A DNA stretch of 64,000 bases from Symsagittifera roscoffensis (lineage: Eukaryota; Xenacoelomorpha; Acoela; Convolutidae). Location: positions 75,632,349 through 75,696,348 of the forward strand of contig NC_087062.1 in the NCBI RefSeq assembly GCF_963678635.1. Direction: 5' to 3'. Positions 19,773 through 29,689 of this stretch are shown here, piece after piece. The notes beneath the pieces are model-generated. The model did not search any database. It was given only the letters and a program-made list of their open reading frames with translations, and was not told the origin of the DNA. A program made the translations under genes and the position numbers. Each line of letters begins with the position of its first letter. Position 1 is the first letter of the stretch.

Positions 19773-22700
19773 TATGTGTGATGGAAAGGGTTGTTCATAT
19801 ATGACAGATTCATAGTCATTTTCGACTTTTATCATATTGATAGCAAGAGTGTTTTCAGTATCACTTTCTGAATCTGATGATGTACAGTTTATTTGATTGA
19901 GTTGTAACGTATCAGTTACTGTGTCATCAATACCTGGGGGGTCTGATGTTGTTTCTGGGTTAGCTTGTACTTGATTGATTTGTCTTTGATGTTTAGGTGT
20001 ACTACTTCTATGACGATTATTAGAGTTATTGTAGTGATTATTATTCCGGTGTGGTGATTGGGAATAATTTCTATAACGATTATTATAACTTGGGTGTCGA
20101 TTTTGTGAATTATTTCGCGATCTGTTTTGGTAATTATTGTTTTGTCTGTTATAGTTCGATCTATTATATGAGTTATTCCTTGATCGATTGTTCGGGTAAT
20201 TCTGGTTTCGGTTGTTTGAATAACTTCTATTTCGATTATAGGAGTAGTTTCTATTCCTATTGTATGATGAATTTCGTGATTGGTTGTTTGGATAGTAGTT
20301 ATTTCTTGATTGGGAATTAGATCTAGAAACAAATCGTTGTGTATTTGAATTTGATCTGGAGTAGTTATTTTGACTATTCGGTCTATTGTAGTGATTTTGT
20401 GATGAATTATACGTGTTTCTTCGTTCTGGTGATCTTCCTCTATAACTTGAGTTATATGGAGATTGATTTCTTGTATAGCTTGTATTGTTCGGGAGTGGTT
20501 TTCCTGAACTGTTGTTGCTGTATACATTTTTGTTTGGTAGATTTTGATCTTTTTTCATGTATTGATAAAATGATTTATTTGGTTCTTTGTATTTTTGAGG
20601 TTTATTTTGACTATCTTGCTGTTTTTGTCTACATTCGGAAATACTATGTCCGTATCGCCGGCAATAATTACACCATTTCTTGAAAGATGGTTTGCCTTTA
20701 AAGTTCGGGTTCTTTTCGTAAATATTGAGTATTTCAGTGATTTTTTCAACGAGATCTGTTTCTGATTCTTGTATATTATTAATATTAGTGGGAGTCGTTT
20801 CAATTTTGTTAACGTATTGTAATTTCAAATTCTCCGTTTCTTCTAGTTTCATCGTGATTTCTGCTTGTTCTAGTTTGTCTACTAGTTTTCTAAAATCTAA
20901 ATCGGGTTCTCGAATTGAAGAAGGATGGGATGCTCTCTTTTTTATTGCTATTTTCCTTAATTGTGGTGTTAGGGTCATCATTAAGATTTCTGTCATCTTA
21001 GTGTTTTTATAGTCGTGTGTATTTAGTGAATATGCTTTTCGAACTAGTGTTTCGATTCTTACTGCTATTTGCTTGATGGTTTCGTTTGGTAATCTGCGAA
21101 TTTCATTACATAAAACTCTTTGTTGTTGTTTGTTTCTTTCGGAGTCAAACATTTTTGAAAATTCTTGTGTAAATCTTTTCCAGTTTGATTTTATTTCTTG
21201 AGGTAGTACTGAAAACCATTTTTGGGCTGCGCCATCTAAGGTTGTTTGTATCAACGCTGTGCGTCGATGTATCCAGTTTTGATGTAGTGGCGTATTAATT
21301 GGTTCAGGTCCTATATTTAAAATTAAATTTGCTGTTACTGCGTTTAAATAATCTTCTACAGAGTATTCAGGGTCTGTTCCTGTGAAAACCATTAAAGGTT
21401 TATTTGATGTTATTGATGATCCACCCATAAGGTATGGATTCATTGTCATTTGTAATGATTCAGCTGCATTTGGCATTTGAGAAAAATTTGAAAGTTGGTT
21501 TCTTGTTATTTCATGTTGTTGAAGATAATACGGGAGTGGTATTTCATTTTGCATTTGTGATGGTTGATACGAGTGTGTAGTCATTGGATTTTGTTGTTGA
21601 ATTGGTTGAAAAGATTGTGTATTAATTGGATTTTGTTGTTGAATTGGTTGTTGATATTGTGCATCTATTGATTGTGGAGAAAAATTTCTATGATTTGTAC
21701 GTGTTTTCTGTATTCCTTGTCTACGATATTCTTGAGTATTTGGTGCAAATATATCTGGTTGTAAGAAATCTTCATCTGAGGATAAATAATCCATTTGATA
21801 AGATGTTTGTTTTTTATTTTTATTTTGTTGAAAAAATGGGTAATTTCCACTGCGATCCTGTGGAGGATTTGGTTGAAAATTTGTGGAATTATATTGGGCC
21901 GTTGGGTTATCCCAGTTTCGAGGTTTTGTATATTGATTAAAATTTCTTTGTGGTTGATAATTTGTTTTTGATGGATGTGTATAATTATAGTTATGGTCTG
22001 CAAAGTTGTTTCTAGTGAATGTTTTGCGTGTTTTTGATGGTATTGTCATGGGTTTGTATGTTTGGTAATCCATATGTGAATATTTAGGGGCAACCGAAGG
22101 TTTAACGGTTGATTGTAAGGTTACCTGTGTTTGTGAAGGATTTGTATTTCTTGGTGTTGTTAAATTTGGGCGTATTGGTGAAATACTTTGTTGTGTAGTT
22201 GTTGTGTGTACAATTTCTTCATTTATGAAGTGTGATGGTGTCTGGATATCTTGTTGAGTAAGATTCCTAGTTCCATTGAGGTTTTCATTGTGTATGACTG
22301 TAGAGTTTAAACTATTATTTTGTGTATCGGGTAAAAATGTATTATAGTTTAATGGTGTTGCATCAATTGTTAATGGTATTACTCTTACATAATCTCTTAT
22401 GTAAGATATTGTACCTATTGCTTGACTTGAGATTGATTGTGGAAAGTTTATAAATGCGGAATGAGACCATTCGGGGTCCCAAACATAATCTGATTGTTCT
22501 GTGATAGCGGTATCATCGTTCGAATTTTGGGGTCTAAAATTTTTTCTTGCTTGTGCAATTAAATCAATATTGTGTGTAAAATAATCTATTATGAACCATG
22601 CTAAAATTTTTTGTAAATCGTGTTTGGTATGTTGTGAAACGTCGTCTTTCGTGAAATTTTCTTTAATGATGTTTAAATAACTAGAGAGTAGTGTGATTTC

Positions 22701-23195
22701 ATGTCGTACTCTTAAATGTTTAGATGTTTCTGTCGGTGAGACATTTGTTAATGGGAGTTCATTTTCTAATATCGAAATATAACTATATATTAGTGCGAAA
22801 ACTTCATTGGTGAAAATGGAGTTTGCTCTTTGTGAGTTATGGTATTGGATGCTCTTTATATATTCTGAAAAAACTTTTGAAAATTCTAAATCAAGGTCGT
22901 CTGTTTGAATAGTATATGTTCTATTATTATGGTTTGGGGAAGTGAATTCTATAGAGTAGATTCCATACTGTTGTGTTATGTTGCATATATCTTTTAGATA
23001 GTGATCTATGATTTGTCTTTTGATTTTTACATCGGGGAACTCTGTTTTACATGGACTGATTCCGGGTTCAAATAAATTTACGAGTAAATTTTGACAAAAT
23101 ATGTGTTGTCCTCTATCAGTATCTGCATCTACTATAAAAGGAAAGATTTCATCATCATCTGGAGTTTCGTCACCTGGGGTGTGCGTTGAACTCAT
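19770..23195 (-). CDS. gag: Gag polyprotein (1141 aa)
   Basis: True ATG at 23195. The N-terminal half (to about residue 330) is acidic to neutral and unfamiliar. Residues about 330-590 are Gln, Asn and Pro rich with repeated QPIQQQNP blocks. Residues about 598-790 are a retrotransposon capsid domain (AAQKWFSVLPQEI, ..LPNETIKQIAVRIETLV). A CCHC zinc knuckle, CNYCRRYGHSISEC, sits near residue 837-850. The following 200 residues are a long Arg/Ser/Asn/Tyr repeat tract that would bind RNA. The last part is acidic. At 1141 aa it is two to three times the usual Ty3 Gag length. Its start overlaps the preceding 155-aa ORF by 26 bases. The repeat tract also opens long frames on the other strand and frame, which are shadows. 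Confidence 0.9.
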   Translation of the reverse strand: MSSTHTPGDETPDDDEIFPFIVDADTDRGQHIFCQNLLVNLFEPGISPCKTEFPDVKIKRQIIDHYLKDICNITQQYGIYSIEFTSPNHNNRTYTIQTDDLDLEFSKVFSEYIKSIQYHNSQRANSIFTNEVFALIYSYISILENELPLTNVSPTETSKHLRVRHEITLLSSYLNIIKENFTKDDVSQHTKHDLQKILAWFIIDYFTHNIDLIAQARKNFRPQNSNDDTAITEQSDYVWDPEWSHSAFINFPQSISSQAIGTISYIRDYVRVIPLTIDATPLNYNTFLPDTQNNSLNSTVIHNENLNGTRNLTQQDIQTPSHFINEEIVHTTTTQQSISPIRPNLTTPRNTNPSQTQVTLQSTVKPSVAPKYSHMDYQTYKPMTIPSKTRKTFTRNNFADHNYNYTHPSKTNYQPQRNFNQYTKPRNWDNPTAQYNSTNFQPNPPQDRSGNYPFFQQNKNKKQTSYQMDYLSSDEDFLQPDIFAPNTQEYRRQGIQKTRTNHRNFSPQSIDAQYQQPIQQQNPINTQSFQPIQQQNPMTTHSYQPSQMQNEIPLPYYLQQHEITRNQLSNFSQMPNAAESLQMTMNPYLMGGSSITSNKPLMVFTGTDPEYSVEDYLNAVTANLILNIGPEPINTPLHQNWIHRRTALIQTTLDGAAQKWFSVLPQEIKSNWKRFTQEFSKMFDSERNKQQQRVLCNEIRRLPNETIKQIAVRIETLVRKAYSLNTHDYKNTKMTEILMMTLTPQLRKIAIKKRASHPSSIREPDLDFRKLVDKLEQAEITMKLEETENLKLQYVNKIETTPTNINNIQESETDLVEKITEILNIYEKNPNFKGKPSFKKWCNYCRRYGHSISECRQKQQDSQNKPQKYKEPNKSFYQYMKKDQNLPNKNVYSNNSSGKPLPNNTSYTRNQSPYNSSYRGRSPERRNTYNSSQNHYNRPNSQNNYSRSNSNTQRFVSRSNSQSRNNYYPNNQSRNSSYNRNRNYSYNRNRSYSNNRNQNYPNNRSRNNSYNRSNYNRQNNNYQNRSRNNSQNRHPSYNNRYRNYSQSPHRNNNHYNNSNNRHRSSTPKHQRQINQVQANPETTSDPPGIDDTVTDTLQLNQINCTSSDSESDTENTLAINMIKVENDYESVIYEQPFPSHI

Positions 23196-23637
23196 TTTTT
23201 CGTTCGATGACTGTTAATATGTAATTATTAATGTGTCGAATTGGTTGATTCCAATTGTATAGATGTACTGGTTTGTGTTTATACTGCTTTTTTATTCTTC
23301 TTTTTCCTCTTTGTGATGAATTTGAAGTTGTTTCTGAGTCAGAAAAATATAATTGATCGTGTTGTGGGCAATTTTTATCTATTGATTCTTTTAGTTTGTA
23401 AAGTTCGTCTAAACTGTTGGTTTCTGATTCTGAAAATGCGTTTCGATTTTTTGAAAATCTTTTTCGTGTTATTTGTCTTTGTTTAGTTATTATTTTTCTC
23501 TTTAGTGTTTGTCGTTTTGTTCGAATGTATCCAATTGTTTGTGTATGAGGTGTGATTACAAGGTCGTATTTTTTGTTATCTATTTCACAATTGTGTAAAA
23601 TGATTGTTTGTTTATTTCCTAGGTTTTTAAATGACAT
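23170..23637 (-). CDS. Basic 155-aa ORF upstream of gag
   Basis: True ATG at 23637; ends with TGA inside the start of gag (26-base overlap, different frame). The product is strongly basic, with clusters such as RTKRQTLKRK and RGKRRIKKQYKHK that could act as nuclear or RNA-binding signals, plus two Ser-rich acidic patches (SESETNSLDE, SDSETTSNSS). No domain is recognised. Its place ahead of gag is unusual for Ty3/gypsy elements. Translation of gag after it would need leaky scanning or reinitiation. A regulatory or RNA-binding accessory protein is the best guess. Confidence 0.55.
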   Translation of the reverse strand: MSFKNLGNKQTIILHNCEIDNKKYDLVITPHTQTIGYIRTKRQTLKRKIITKQRQITRKRFSKNRNAFSESETNSLDELYKLKESIDKNCPQHDQLYFSDSETTSNSSQRGKRRIKKQYKHKPVHLYNWNQPIRHINNYILTVIERKNEFNAHPR

Positions 23638-24153
23638 AAGGTTTAGAATGACGGATGCAAAAGGTTGTTAAATGATTTCTATTGACTTAAACTGTTAGTT
23701 CTTACGATTTTTTGGTTAGCTTAACCTGGGTCTAGTTGTTCAGGGTTGGAGAGAAAAGTATATCGATTCCGAAGAATGATTTTTACTTTCTCGTGACTAG
23801 TATAAGCTAAGGTGTTAACTTACTTAATCTTACTTAGGGGTAGTGATTGTGTTCAAGGGTTGGAGAATAGTAAATCGATCCACAAGGTTCAGGTATAATT
23901 AGAACGCGAGTAGTTCGTTAGATACTATTTTAAACTTACTAAGTCTAAGATTTATCCTGGGTCTGGTAAGAGGAGGGGTCAAGTGAAGGATGAATAACCG
24001 AAGTTCTTCACTGTTTATGCTAATTTGAATGATTAGTTTTGTTTAAAAATTTCTATTAGTCTTGGGTTTTTAGAAAGGGTTGGGTAGTGAATCGACGTTT
24101 GAGGTCGTTAGACACTAATTAAGTGGGTGGGGGAGAACAAAGTTGTTCTGTTT

Positions 24154-24238
24154 GATCCAAGGATAAGCCTTGATGATCAAATTTAAAATTTAATTAAGTA
24201 GAAAATGATTTAAGATCCAAGGATAAGCCTTGATGATC
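24154..24238 (-). repeat. Paired 25-bp direct repeat with hairpin in the leader
   Basis: GATCCAAGGATAAGCCTTGATGATC minus its last bases occurs exactly at 24154-24178 and 24214-24238, 60 bp apart. Within each, CAAGG and CCTTG pair across a five-base loop, CTTAT in the sense of the element. Twin identical stem-loops in the untranslated leader are what a dimerisation or packaging signal can look like. This role is inference. Confidence 0.7.
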
Positions 24239-24566
24239 TGATTTTAAATTAAGTGACTTTAAATTTTAATAAAGTTTTAAATTTGTGTAAAGGAAAGATT
24301 TAGTGTTTTGATGATATTAGTGGGTTTATGATTGCTGTTATGTTTTAGGTGATGAAGCTGGAACAACAGGATGATTTATGATTACTAACCATTTATTGTC
24401 ATGCTACTAATTTTTATTTTTATTTTCCAATAAATATTCTTCAAACATGTTTTGTATAATACTGCAGAATTTTAGGAAAACGATCTTAGATCTTTTTATC
24501 AATCGTTATTGTATAATATTAATTTGTTTAGCGCCTGAAATGATTTTGAAGATTTACTTCAAGGTT

Positions 24567-24800
24567 TTATGTTTGCAAATGGAAATCTAAATTCATTGCA
24601 AGTAGTATTCGAAATATAAAAGTTTGTTCTGGCTTTTGCCGAACTATCATATAACTATACGGCAAGTTTCTACTTTGTCGTATGTCGTCTTTGGTTCGAT
24701 GTCTTCTTCCAATTCCGGGTAGTTCTATTATGGTTCGGAATATTGGCTCTGATCTATTGAGTCGGAGAGACATTTCAATTAAATTATTGTCGTATAACAT
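24567..24800 (-). CDS. Leader ORF (77 aa), uncertain
   Basis: A frame with a true ATG at 24800, only 89 bases inside the 5' LTR, encodes a basic peptide with an Arg-rich middle (GIGRRHRTKDDIRQSR). It is the first sizeable ORF on the genomic RNA. It could be translated itself, or could supply the start codon for the downstream frames that lack one. GT dinucleotides inside it are poor donors in the phases needed. It may also be a chance frame. Confidence 0.35.
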   Translation of the reverse strand: MLYDNNLIEMSLRLNRSEPIFRTIIELPGIGRRHRTKDDIRQSRNLPYSYMIVRQKPEQTFIFRILLAMNLDFHLQT

Positions 24801-24868
24801 TTTGTAAATGTTTTTGTCTAATTTCTAATCTAATTTTGGTTAATTCTAATCTAGTAAGGTCTTGTTCG

Positions 24869-24886
24869 AGACTTATGGTCGCACCA
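24869..24886 (-). promoter_or_regulatory. Primer-binding site
   Basis: Two bases after the 5' LTR the minus strand reads TGGTGCGACCATAAGTCT. It starts with TGG, complementary to the CCA end of a tRNA. The complement continues into a TTCGA as found in a tRNA T-loop, so the primer is probably a whole tRNA 3' end. I cannot assign which tRNA. Confidence 0.75.
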
Positions 24887-24888
24887 GA

Positions 24889-25298
24889 TGAGTTAGGTCT
24901 GGGGTGTATAACTCATAGAGTAATTTCGGATAGGGTACACCGTCTGCTCGTCACGCTATCTTATTTTCGGCCGGATAGATTCGTGCAACTTCTTAGTCTA
25001 ATACCGATCCTAATCTTACTCTTATACTATCTAGTCTCAGGTTGTTTAACTAGTCTCTGCTAGGCTCAATAGATCTAGGGTATACTGGTTTATTGCGGCT
25101 GCTGAAGTGCTCGGGAGAGTCCAACTAATTTCTAAGTTAAATTCAAATCTCTCTGGTGCTGAAATTACAAGTAACTTCAGCACTTACAAATAAGTGGGTT
25201 GTTAGTTAGATGGATCATGATTGGTTAATATTAAATACTTTACATTGGTAAAACATTTAATTTATCCAATCATAAAATATAGTTTAGATCAGGTTCCA
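24889..25298 (-). repeat. 5' LTR (410 bp)
   Basis: This is the promoter copy of the LTR in the sense of the element. On the minus strand it holds CCAAT boxes (ACCAATG, AACCAATCATG) in its first 110 bases, the 28-bp palindrome at 25156-25183, AATAAA at 25089-25094 and a TATAAG further on. The sequence looks identical to the 3' LTR over all 410 bp by eye. Transcription would start inside it and run toward lower coordinates. Confidence 0.95.
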
Positions 25299-25302
25299 GT
25301 TT
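25299..25302. repeat. Target-site duplication GTTT (right copy)
   Basis: GTTT follows the end of the LTR directly and matches the four bases at 6388-6391. The empty site would have read GTGAGTTTGGATG. Confidence 0.85.
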
Positions 25303-26599
25303 GGATGAAATGCATAAATAATACAGAATTAATTTCCGAATGATTTCATGCTTGAGGAGGACGGTAGATCACTTAGGAAGGAAGACTACGATTGATCCCA
25401 GGTAACTTCCGCAAAACTCGATATTTTTCACAAAAGTTGTTTTTCTGGGCGGTTGGTTTTTTATTCAGACCTATTTTGGCGATCGATATGATGGATTTTA
25501 GCAAAATTTAAAATTATGCTTGGGTGTTGTTTTTTATTCAGACCAATTTCGGTGATCAAAATCAATGCTTTGAGAGAAAAATTTTTATAACCCGATGACA
25601 TATTTTGCGGGATCCCTGAGTTCAAAATTAAAAAAAAGGATTTTTGACTAATTTCAGGTGGCTTAAAAATTACCTTTTTAGTCATGCTCTGAACCAATTT
25701 TATACCAATTTTATCTACAATTCTGGGGTATTAACGTAAATTAGTTATGCATGGCTATAATTATATCGCACAAAAACTGTTGCACATTGAATAGGATACT
25801 GAATACACATTGCTTATTGGTCAAACTTATTCTGAAAGAACAAGTTTTGAAAAAACCTCCAGGTTTTGGTTTCGTGGCTAAAAATTTTTATTCAAAAGAA
25901 TTAAGGTGATAATCTTATGGGATATTTTATGGGATATTTTATGGGATATATTATTATGGGATATTCCATAAAAGAAACTGTTAACAAATTGGGCAATTCG
26001 ACTTAAGCATCGACGTTAAAGACAGTGATCGACCTTTATCGACTCATGTATTGCTAATACGCAAATGATGAATCGGCCCTGTTAAACTTGGTCGACCCTG
26101 TCGACTAAGATATTGACTCTGGTCGACCAAAGTTTTTAATTAATTTGGATATTGACGGTCGGTACATATTTCGACCACCTCAGACAGGGTGGGCGTATAA
26201 ATTCTTTAGCAGTCAGAAATGGTTACTTTGGAATCAATTTTTGTAGGTGGTTTTGTGAGCTTGAAGTGTTTGATTTTAGCGTGAAATCCCTTCAAATCGA
26301 TATCTTGTCAGCTTGTTATCCTAGAACCTTCTGAATTCTCTCGTAAAAATTTCTCTCGCTTAGGGTTAACCAATTTTAAATATTTTGTTCCAAGAGTCAA
26401 AAAACCCATTTTAAATCAGTAGAAGGAAGGTACTCCTTTTGGTCATCTTAAACTGGATGATGCAAGATGAAGAAATATTCAGGATGAAAATGCTGTTTCA
26501 ACAATAAGTTTGGACCCTCAAATTTAGTACGTTTTGAAGTGCGAAAACGTTTTCAAAAACTTCTAGAGTGTGTCGCCAAAGGGTAGAGTCAGTGGTCCG
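25303..26599. other. No gene seen; minor repeats
   Basis: A phrase TTTTTATTCAGACC is repeated about 75 bp apart near 25459 and 25531. A short array of ATGGGATATTTT lies near 25916-25965. GTCGAC-type words cluster near 26020-26175. No coding or RNA gene is supported. Confidence 0.5.
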
Positions 26600-26600
26600 C

Positions 26601-26692
<92 letters not shown>

Positions 26693-26713
26693 AAGAGAGA
26701 GAGAGAGAGAGAG
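26600..26713. repeat. (GT)n then (GA)n microsatellite
   Basis: A short (GT)6 run is followed by about 100 bases of GA dinucleotides with three small interruptions. Open frames through it encode only low-complexity Arg/Glu or Ser/Leu repeats and are not genes. Confidence 0.98.
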
Positions 26714-28099
26714 CAATGAAATGAACAAAGTTTTTTCTCTACAACTACTAGAGATTTACGGTTGGAACTATTAAATATGATGGATGAAATGTTGTTAATA
26801 TTAAAACTGGGTTAAAAAAATTTAAAGAGTTTTTCGGTCAGTTAATCAGAACAGTGTTCTTAGTATCAAAAAAATCCATTCAACAAAAGCTTGAAACTTT
26901 GGCCTTGAAAAATTTTGTTAAAAACTAAGGATCTAAACTAGGTTCCCATATAGGTTTCATTTTAAATGAAAAACACTTAAAATTTTTGTTCAGCTGTTGG
27001 ACAAAAATTGACAAAAAACTCAGCAAAATGTTTAGTAAAATGCAATTATCTGAGTTTAATTCTTGCTAGTAGTTCGTAATTTTACTCGTAGTTTTTTGTA
27101 TTTTCTAAGGGAGAGAAAACCTAAATGAGGGACTAGTTTAGATTCTCAGCTTTCCAACGAATAGTTTTAAGTCCAAAGTTTCCAAATGCTTTTGTTGTTT
27201 ACGGGGATTTTTTGGTTCTAAAATACTTTTTTGGTGCCCTCTGATTAAATGTCCAAGCTACTTCTCGATGGTTTTTTACCCAGCTATATTCTAAACAACA
27301 GTTTTATCCATCATACGTAAGAATTTCAACCGTGAATCTACAGCTGAGCAAACGGCTCTAACATGAAAATTTTTTCAATCATTTGCTTGCTTGATAATTA
27401 GCTGTTGCAACTTCTATGTGCCGTGACTGTATTTATGGTTTTCTGAAAAATTTTAGCTTCTAACTTCCAAACAAAAATACATTTATAAAATTAATGGCTT
27501 TTTTGCTTCTCTGCAGAAGTTCACTCTCTGCAGGCAGAGGTTACAATTCATTATGAAACAGAGATAAGAATTAGGAAGTGTCAACCCTCTGATGCTTGTC
27601 AGTTGAGTGTAACTTTTGTTTTTATTTAACATTTTTTGACACAATATTGCGTCCGTTTTTTTTGAGTGTCGGAATAAATGGAAGGATGCTCAATATTCAT
27701 GCAGAAGATGTATGTAGTTGCCTGGTTACCTAGTGACGCACTAATTGGAGTATAATAATAATTGAGTCTGCATTCAAATGGAACAAAAAAGACGGTAGCA
27801 ATGGCCTCAAATAGATGCTCCTCATTCAAAAGGAAGGATTTTAATAATGAAATTTTTTTGGGTTCAAAAACTACCTGCAGTTATCTCTCTTTTTTTAAAT
27901 GTAAGCGCCAAAAATTTGTTTTTATGGCACCGCAGCAGTTTTTTTTGAAACAAGCAAAGTTGTTTGAAGTTTAAAAATACGTTTTGGGTACAATTTTTTT
28001 TGAGATTGCGCGAAAAAATTAGTTTTTGTTGGATCTTTGTTGAATCCACAGGCTATGCAATTGAAAAAGTGACTTATCAAGAAAAGAGATGGCTTTTTT
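26714..28099. other. No gene seen
   Basis: Degenerate AT-rich DNA with poly-T and poly-A runs. Frames of 60 to 87 codons occur but overlap on both strands and carry no recognisable domain. Confidence 0.5.
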
Positions 28100-29600
28100 T
28101 CACAAAAGTATACAATTTTAATGTAGTAACGTATTAAATCAAACAAATAGCTTGCCTCGGTTTTTTTGAAAGGCTTTCTGAGCAAGATTGAATTGTTGAT
28201 TACAAATCAACTGTTGTTTGGGTTGCAACTATCACGCTTTCGCCACTCGTTACGCTGTGATTCATCCGCAAGAATAACGATTGAAAAAATAACAATATCA
28301 TGCAGTAGCGGTAGCCTTCTTTATCTTATAGCAAACTGGTTTTAGAAAATGACCAATCATTTGAACTGGGGTAGTTTTTCTTTAGCCAGACAAAAATTGA
28401 CTTTTTATATTGCCATTATCGCCAAAGTACTTGATAATGAACTAAATTCTTATCATTGCAATCTAGAGAATCGATATAATCATTACACATCTCATTGATA
28501 GTGAAACCGCTTGAAACGAGAACGATATAGATGAAGTAAGATTTGGAGTGTTTTTTGTATGTCGAGAATTTTGTGACGGTTGAACTTTCACTCATTATTG
28601 GTCGAGAAAGTCGAACCAGATCTATCACCACATTTCAGATAACAAGTTCGAACAAAACAAAAACTTTTCAAAAACATCGGTCGAGAGAGTTGAGAAAGTC
28701 AACACATAAGGAATTTTGGTCGAGAAAATCAAAAGAAACTTGAACTGGCTAGAACAAAATCGAACACTTTTTCATGAGTCGAGAGAGTAGAAAAATATCA
28801 AACTTTGATCGAGAAAGACGTTACATACAGAAGTTTGGCCATAAAATTCGAAACCTACCGAAAAATGGTTGAGACAATTGAAACATAACAACGTTTGGTC
28901 AGAAAATTAAAAGCATATATCGGTAAGAAAAGAAAATACTGGTTTTTACCTGGCGAATTAATCAAAAGTCTTTGATCAATCTTCGTAGTCTCCACTTTTT
29001 TAGTTTTTGACCTAAAAGTCATTTTACTAGTCGTTTTTTTGTTTTGCAGTGGGCAATCCAATTATTTTTAAAGGTCGTTATGAATCGAAATGCATTATCA
29101 GTCTAATTGAACAAAAAAAACTTTTTATTCATTTTCATCATTACATTTGATTCAATAGTTACATTTCATTCAAGAATCCAGTCAAACCATGAAAGTTTCT
29201 AACGAGGCCAAAATGTTCCTTCACAAGAGGCAAAGTTTGGTGAATGTGGGTGTGTGTGAGAGTGTGTGTGTGAGTTTATGTGTCTGTGGGAACCAAAAAC
29301 ATGCCCTAAAACGTGTCAGAATTTTTCGCCGAATGCGTCTATTGAATTGGTCGGTAGTCTATGAGCAAATATCTGGTAGCGCTGAATTTGTCGACATCAA
29401 ACAGGTTTGCAAATTCCGCAAAAATTAAGTTTGAAAAGATTTCACAAGTTCTGCAAATTTATTCAACCAGCAATTTGGAGGCAAACAATTAAGATATAGC
29501 TTGAATTTGTTGGGATGTGATCAATTAGGCACTGAAACTAGAATAAAAAAACAACCCCAATTCCAAAAACAATATTTTCACCATTGCTTGTGGAATTCAA
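28100..29600. repeat. Segmental duplication, copy A
   Basis: This stretch matches 29690-30950 in order. Shared blocks include ATAGCTTRCCTC, GCAGTAGCGGTAG, CCAAAGTACTTGATAA, AACGAGGCCAA or its variant, CTGGTAGCGCTRAA, and AAGATATAGCTTGA. It contains repeated GGTCGAGAAAGTCGAA words (28600-28890) and a short GT-rich tract. Copies have diverged by many substitutions and indels. Confidence 0.75.
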
Positions 29601-29689
29601 GATTGTACAGTTTTTGTAAATTTTAAAAATAATTGATCAAAAATATCTTTTTCAAACTTAATAATTATGGTCTAGCAACGCATGAAAAA

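Larger units (their letters stand above)
23638..24868 (-). other. Retroelement leader with repeated hairpins
   Basis: This 1.2-kb leader lies between the primer site and the first long ORF. It contains three degenerate copies of a GGGTTGGAGA...ATCGA phrase (about 23743, 23860, 24077), and two exact 25-bp repeats that form hairpins. Two donor-like sites, GTAAGT and GTAAGA, lie at 23818-23823 and 23828-23833 on the minus strand. Apart from the 77-codon ORF near its start, only very short upstream ORFs are seen. Confidence 0.55.
6392..25298 (-). mobile_element. Giant Ty3/gypsy-type LTR retroelement with env-like and extra genes (18.9 kb)
   Basis: The element is bounded by 410-bp LTRs of the form TG...CA that look identical by eye, and by a 4-bp target duplication. 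On the minus strand it carries, in order, a primer-binding site, a leader with repeats, a 77-codon ORF, a 155-aa ORF, gag, pol, two small hydrophobic ORFs, a 378-codon frame without ATG, an env-like gene and a 538 to 544-codon frame without ATG. The domain order protease-RT-RNase H-integrase places it with Ty3/gypsy elements (Metaviridae). Its 18.9-kb length is far above the usual 5 to 12 kb. All large frames are open and the LTRs show no difference I can see, so insertion was recent and the copy may be functional. The glycoprotein gives it the layout of an endogenous retrovirus-like element. Confidence 0.95.

Noticed and set aside
20051-20683. Long frames on the plus strand and in another minus frame across the gag repeat tract (for example 203 codons at 19916-20527)
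   Set aside because: They are shadows created by the Arg/Ser/Asn/Tyr repeats of gag. The gag frame itself has the capsid, the zinc knuckle and a true ATG.
24864-24886. Possible tRNA gene fragment
   Set aside because: The tRNA-like 3' end with CCA stands exactly at the primer-binding position of the retroelement. No cloverleaf extends beyond it.
26498-26774. Arg/Glu or Ser/Leu repeat proteins
   Set aside because: They are translations of the (GA)n microsatellite.
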